Source: a virus. Taken from it: a stretch of 25,263 nt of DNA. Below are positions 24,801 to 25,263 of the stretch, in pieces. The notes under the pieces are model-generated. The model saw only the letters and a program-made list of their open reading frames with translations, was not told the origin of the DNA and ran no database searches. A program made the translations under genes and the position numbers. Location: the IMG/VR virus record IMGVR_UViG_3300028189_000051, positions 1 to 25,263 of that record. One strand, written 5' to 3'. Every line of letters begins with the position of its first letter. Position 1 is the first letter of the stretch.

Positions 24801-25105
24801 GCCATATTACCCATATCTTTCCCGGCCTTTCCAGAAGACCCTGAGATGCCACGATTTGAGTTATATACCTTACCCGCAGAATCATTATAGTCTTTATTAG
24901 CTTTAGTACCCTCTTTAGTAGCTTTAGTGTTCTTTTTTGTATTCTTAGAAGTGTCCTTCCCTGGAGCGCCCGCTCCCGATCCGCCCCCTATGCCTACCGT
25001 TTTAGACCCGATATTATTTAAGACTTTCTCAAGTTCCTTAGCTGTCGCCAGTACTTCTTTTAACCCTTGGTCGGTAACTTTGATTACTACGGACTTCTCT
25101 GCCAA
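18824..25105 (-). CDS. Tail tape measure protein
   Basis: A 2,093-residue protein with a TTG start, chosen because AGGAGA lies about 7 bases upstream and no ATG start exists upstream in the frame. Residues about 130-270 match the tape measure N-terminal pattern (MRTVAFASSAGMTGD; ILDELGLIVRVDEASRKYAK). Hydrophobic segments lie near 101-133, 308-340, 515-545 and 1405-1475, with long coiled-coil stretches between. Near 1970-2022 is the C-terminal signature FANGGVISGGFRAFASGGIV, then MGLIGEGRYNEAVVPLPDG, followed by a coiled-coil end. It sets tail length and probably enters the cell envelope during DNA delivery. At about 0.15 nm per helical residue the length would suggest a tail of very roughly 300 nm, an inference only. 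It is the first gene after a perfect promoter. Confidence 0.92.
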   Translation of the reverse strand: MAEKSVVIKVTDQGLKEVLATAKELEKVLNNIGSKTVGIGGGSGAGAPGKDTSKNTKKNTKATKEGTKANKDYNDSAGKVYNSNRGISGSSGKAGKDMGNMAAGMGGFIHVYATLAAHAFALSAAFEILKGAMDTSTMIRGLEEMGATSGNNLKLMAKDFRDVTGAAVSTAEAMRTVAFASSAGMTGDKIKDLGKVARGAALALGRDVGDAVDRLTRGVVKLEPEILDELGLIVRVDEASRKYAKTIGKKVTELTAYEKQQAFANETIDQGIRKYGELNDKLETNPFNRLASEVADLSFQILELINKGLGPIANFFANNKMALVAGFAVMTTFLAKKAMPALNDFGKTMAEKITKSEAAYADRVKATTAALDRKSAALRKVKEAEASKAKKSLQSSAITAGIALKPDSKSMKDLAKGDAKVYITQMKKRLRLGQKDTKKAFQAFTKQFPNVTKKQFLALRTQMKSYEKAQVKVIKHIEGVWWKSWTGMKKQAVVALASVQQGISRLKQASMSAMGAIGKGLGKVGKIATWILTIMAFVGDYIVEFGEWLGLLNKGSKAVDSAFDTIASNLENATKAQAKYNDFMKAGLSTSSDYIHKHEVIGNLLKDFKSQADDAATALKNFDLGSLSITDLKSNATDIKNLLETYKKLGDAGVNKAIDTALSKNNLNLSTLVANLEKNPDAFANMLKDLGPLLDEQSRKQKNMQGQLESLASTFKSFSDNFKKFGDEFKVKTPFDKMVQDLDIATSKINKLSEDGVLSMTEMLSTIDNMTASARLVVGVDQASLDKAKKEYIAGMEQIAYASSAVIQSIEVEHNKKIAQLVTPEMSKNAQAAGRKQISKLTAEKDSLVSKTVATIAKAYGIVDPVVGAIKKVKEFYAEISLLQTRVRDNKVSLEVSKGRQQDFKLIKDSNLALAGHFELQQSINKLNLDNLATQRQLAVTKLNSMQDSQTPEYKAQKALIANIVRQYNRLAITTSDIRVDLEAWNAESALYLKQVELASKEVSTQIGFKKSLLDISKEDTLVGKIAHQQALGKLDIQKLELSQATTLNKNNRDLVSKRKLELVLAKELVELQAKAPSEGVTKKDLEGQVSHKKSLVKAAQVEVQQAEQLTKVLDARHAAEKEILKLKQKQAMVDASGADDVFKRVKAFQKGISGDSLADDLFAVEAGSIYADQEASTKAIKEYQEIVTDRLKEQTAEYEKHLGLIQAHIDKAKEGPEQLSSGAQEYVVPDNRGTFTEVNSFGTPTVLANTGTATGDAGLNGGLEGTPGAEAQKETMTELNVWLIEENQRTVDIMAMHWESYAEKVGMTQLKGLGKMTSAFQSFSTLGAKQAKRRTKVMGDFEEEYFDKAEGLNFSFEKFEEAKSKKSAKLASAEAQEKLGAAAGMFGGMGDMMEEGSKAQQAFHAIEKAMHLAKMAMMAAEMAQSLAALLPKAAEAAADGAAKDPNPYTKIATGLAIFAAMSALGGGGKSVSTAAPKTQRVSSSATLETPEEKADSLKTALANIEEIEIKAFEQGWDVLYALRSIDDSMTKLSTDIIKGMQALGGIGTFSIGDMETVFGDWFGTTVKPAFLGLFGGKSTTTELMGAGIQIVAQKLADVIDLDAGSWANLELKVWEKIKSTTTKSGFLGFGGGTSSSTTTNWKDFDTDAENSFAKTLFDIGDAVLSLGEDLGYARSALIDNLRDFEIAVQDIDLKDLSPEEQASAVQNALSAIANDITLKMIPAVEQWRYAGEEYLEALSRVYRDMLGFKQAFDRIGLTTGDFLSATGIEDILDWQQNVLKSKKGGFGDIKGLLTSLEKFSKAIYGEGELAKFALDSAKNRVGTGLSELGLAAGTSVDDFRTWYESKLGTGFFDDPDKLATMIRLGEAFGDMTNSADDLKDAFGDIIGLIDEMKYGELSSLTDADKYGHFKTEAEKLAADAMAGNVKAGEKLAETMSSFIDLSKSMFGGVGEFMKDRDWALKMLEDFRALMGFANGGVISGGFRAFASGGIVSNPTMGLIGEGRYNEAVVPLPDGTSIPVLQNNSPMVEELKAFKEQQASLMQVSINTSSQEREEMQDAIIGLKAEIVELRNSNEEFGSSVERMSTSMKYSRA

Positions 25106-25108
25106 ACC

Positions 25109-25150
25109 TTATCTCCTAAAATGCCTTCTGGGAATATAAAAATTCCTCAT
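25109..25150 (-). CDS. Possible 13-codon leader ORF before the tape measure gene
   Basis: The leader contains ATG...TAA coding MRNFYIPRRHFRR, whose stop lies within the tape measure's ribosome binding region. Its ATG is only about 4 bases from the predicted transcription start, so it would be nearly leaderless. No good binding site of its own is present. It may be chance. Confidence 0.2.
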   Translation of the reverse strand: MRNFYIPRRHFRR

Positions 25151-25160
25151 CTATGCCACC

Positions 25161-25189
25161 ATTATACGCTATAATGCCCTAAATGTCAA
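25161..25189 (-). promoter_or_regulatory. Perfect consensus sigma70 promoter for the tail unit
   Basis: Minus strand: TTGACA (25184-25189), exactly 17 bases, then TATAAT (25161-25166). Both hexamers match the bacterial housekeeping consensus. It follows a strong terminator and precedes the tape measure gene by about 55 bases, so host RNA polymerase could transcribe this unit without a phage factor. A small hairpin (GGAAT...ATTCC) lies in the leader. Confidence 0.92.
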
Positions 25190-25209
25190 GTGAAAATTTT
25201 CAATAGACG

Positions 25210-25249
25210 AAAAAAAGAGTACAATAACGGTTAGTTATTGTACTCTTTT
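25210..25249 (-). terminator. Strong terminator closing the upstream transcription unit
   Basis: A perfect 16-base-pair stem (25213-25228 with 25234-25249) around a 5-base loop. Read on the minus strand it is followed by a run of seven T, the classic form of a factor-independent terminator. On the plus strand the T run is only four, so it works best for minus-strand transcripts. The gene it ends lies beyond the right edge. Confidence 0.92.
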
Positions 25250-25263
25250 CCAGGTTAAAAACC

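Noticed and set aside
25250-25263. Inverted repeat GGTTTTTAACC at the right edge as a second terminator
   Set aside because: It is only 4 paired bases and cut by the window edge; it more likely includes the stop codon of the upstream gene.

Overview
This window is part of the tail gene region of a tailed bacteriophage, and every real gene is on the minus strand, so the genes read from right to left. The evidence is a 2,093-residue tape measure protein, two tail-tip proteins directly after it, and then a long run of fibre and adhesin genes with the repeat vocabulary typical of marine phages (GGTGAT repeats, TTTTINTET modules, SATADQTxAEIK repeats, Mtd-like N-termini). The DNA is AT-rich. The layout (tape measure, tail-tip/hub proteins, fibres, no visible sheath or contractile baseplate genes) fits a long-tailed siphovirus-like phage of a marine bacterium, but neither host nor morphology can be fixed from this window.

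There are two apparent transcription units. The first starts at a perfect sigma70-type promoter (TTGACA, 17-base spacer, TATAAT; 25161-25189), just after a strong terminator that closes the upstream unit. It carries the tape measure gene (TTG start, 18824-25105), a Dit/hub-like tail protein (16955-18823), a tail-tip protein with a seven-repeat FG-GAP propeller inserted in it (14424-16958), and two fibre-type proteins (13622-14422 and 12128-13609). It ends at a hairpin terminator with a C(UUCG)G loop (about 12095-12124). The genes are tightly packed, with overlaps or gaps of 12 bases or fewer.

The second unit starts at another good promoter (TTTACA, 17 bases, TATAAT; 12051-12079), followed by a palindromic leader. 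It runs through a 246-residue beta-sandwich protein, a 726-residue filament protein, a 269-residue fibre protein, a highly repetitive 1,326-residue fibre with an Mtd-like N-terminus, three smaller fibre or decoration proteins (108, 120 and 295 residues), a six-blade Kelch-like propeller (308 residues), a 276-residue coiled-coil protein of unknown function, and a 130-residue tail assembly chaperone. It then reaches a roughly 300-base stretch (188-491) with a 26-codon ORF and what look like decayed fibre-gene fragments, and a further fibre gene that runs off the left edge.

Together these genes would build the distal tail: the tape measure sets tail length, the hub and propeller proteins form the tip, and the many adhesin-like proteins form a multi-component host-recognition apparatus, with the chaperone helping to fold or mount some of them. 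No RNA genes, CRISPR arrays, insertion sequences, integrases or reverse transcriptases were seen.
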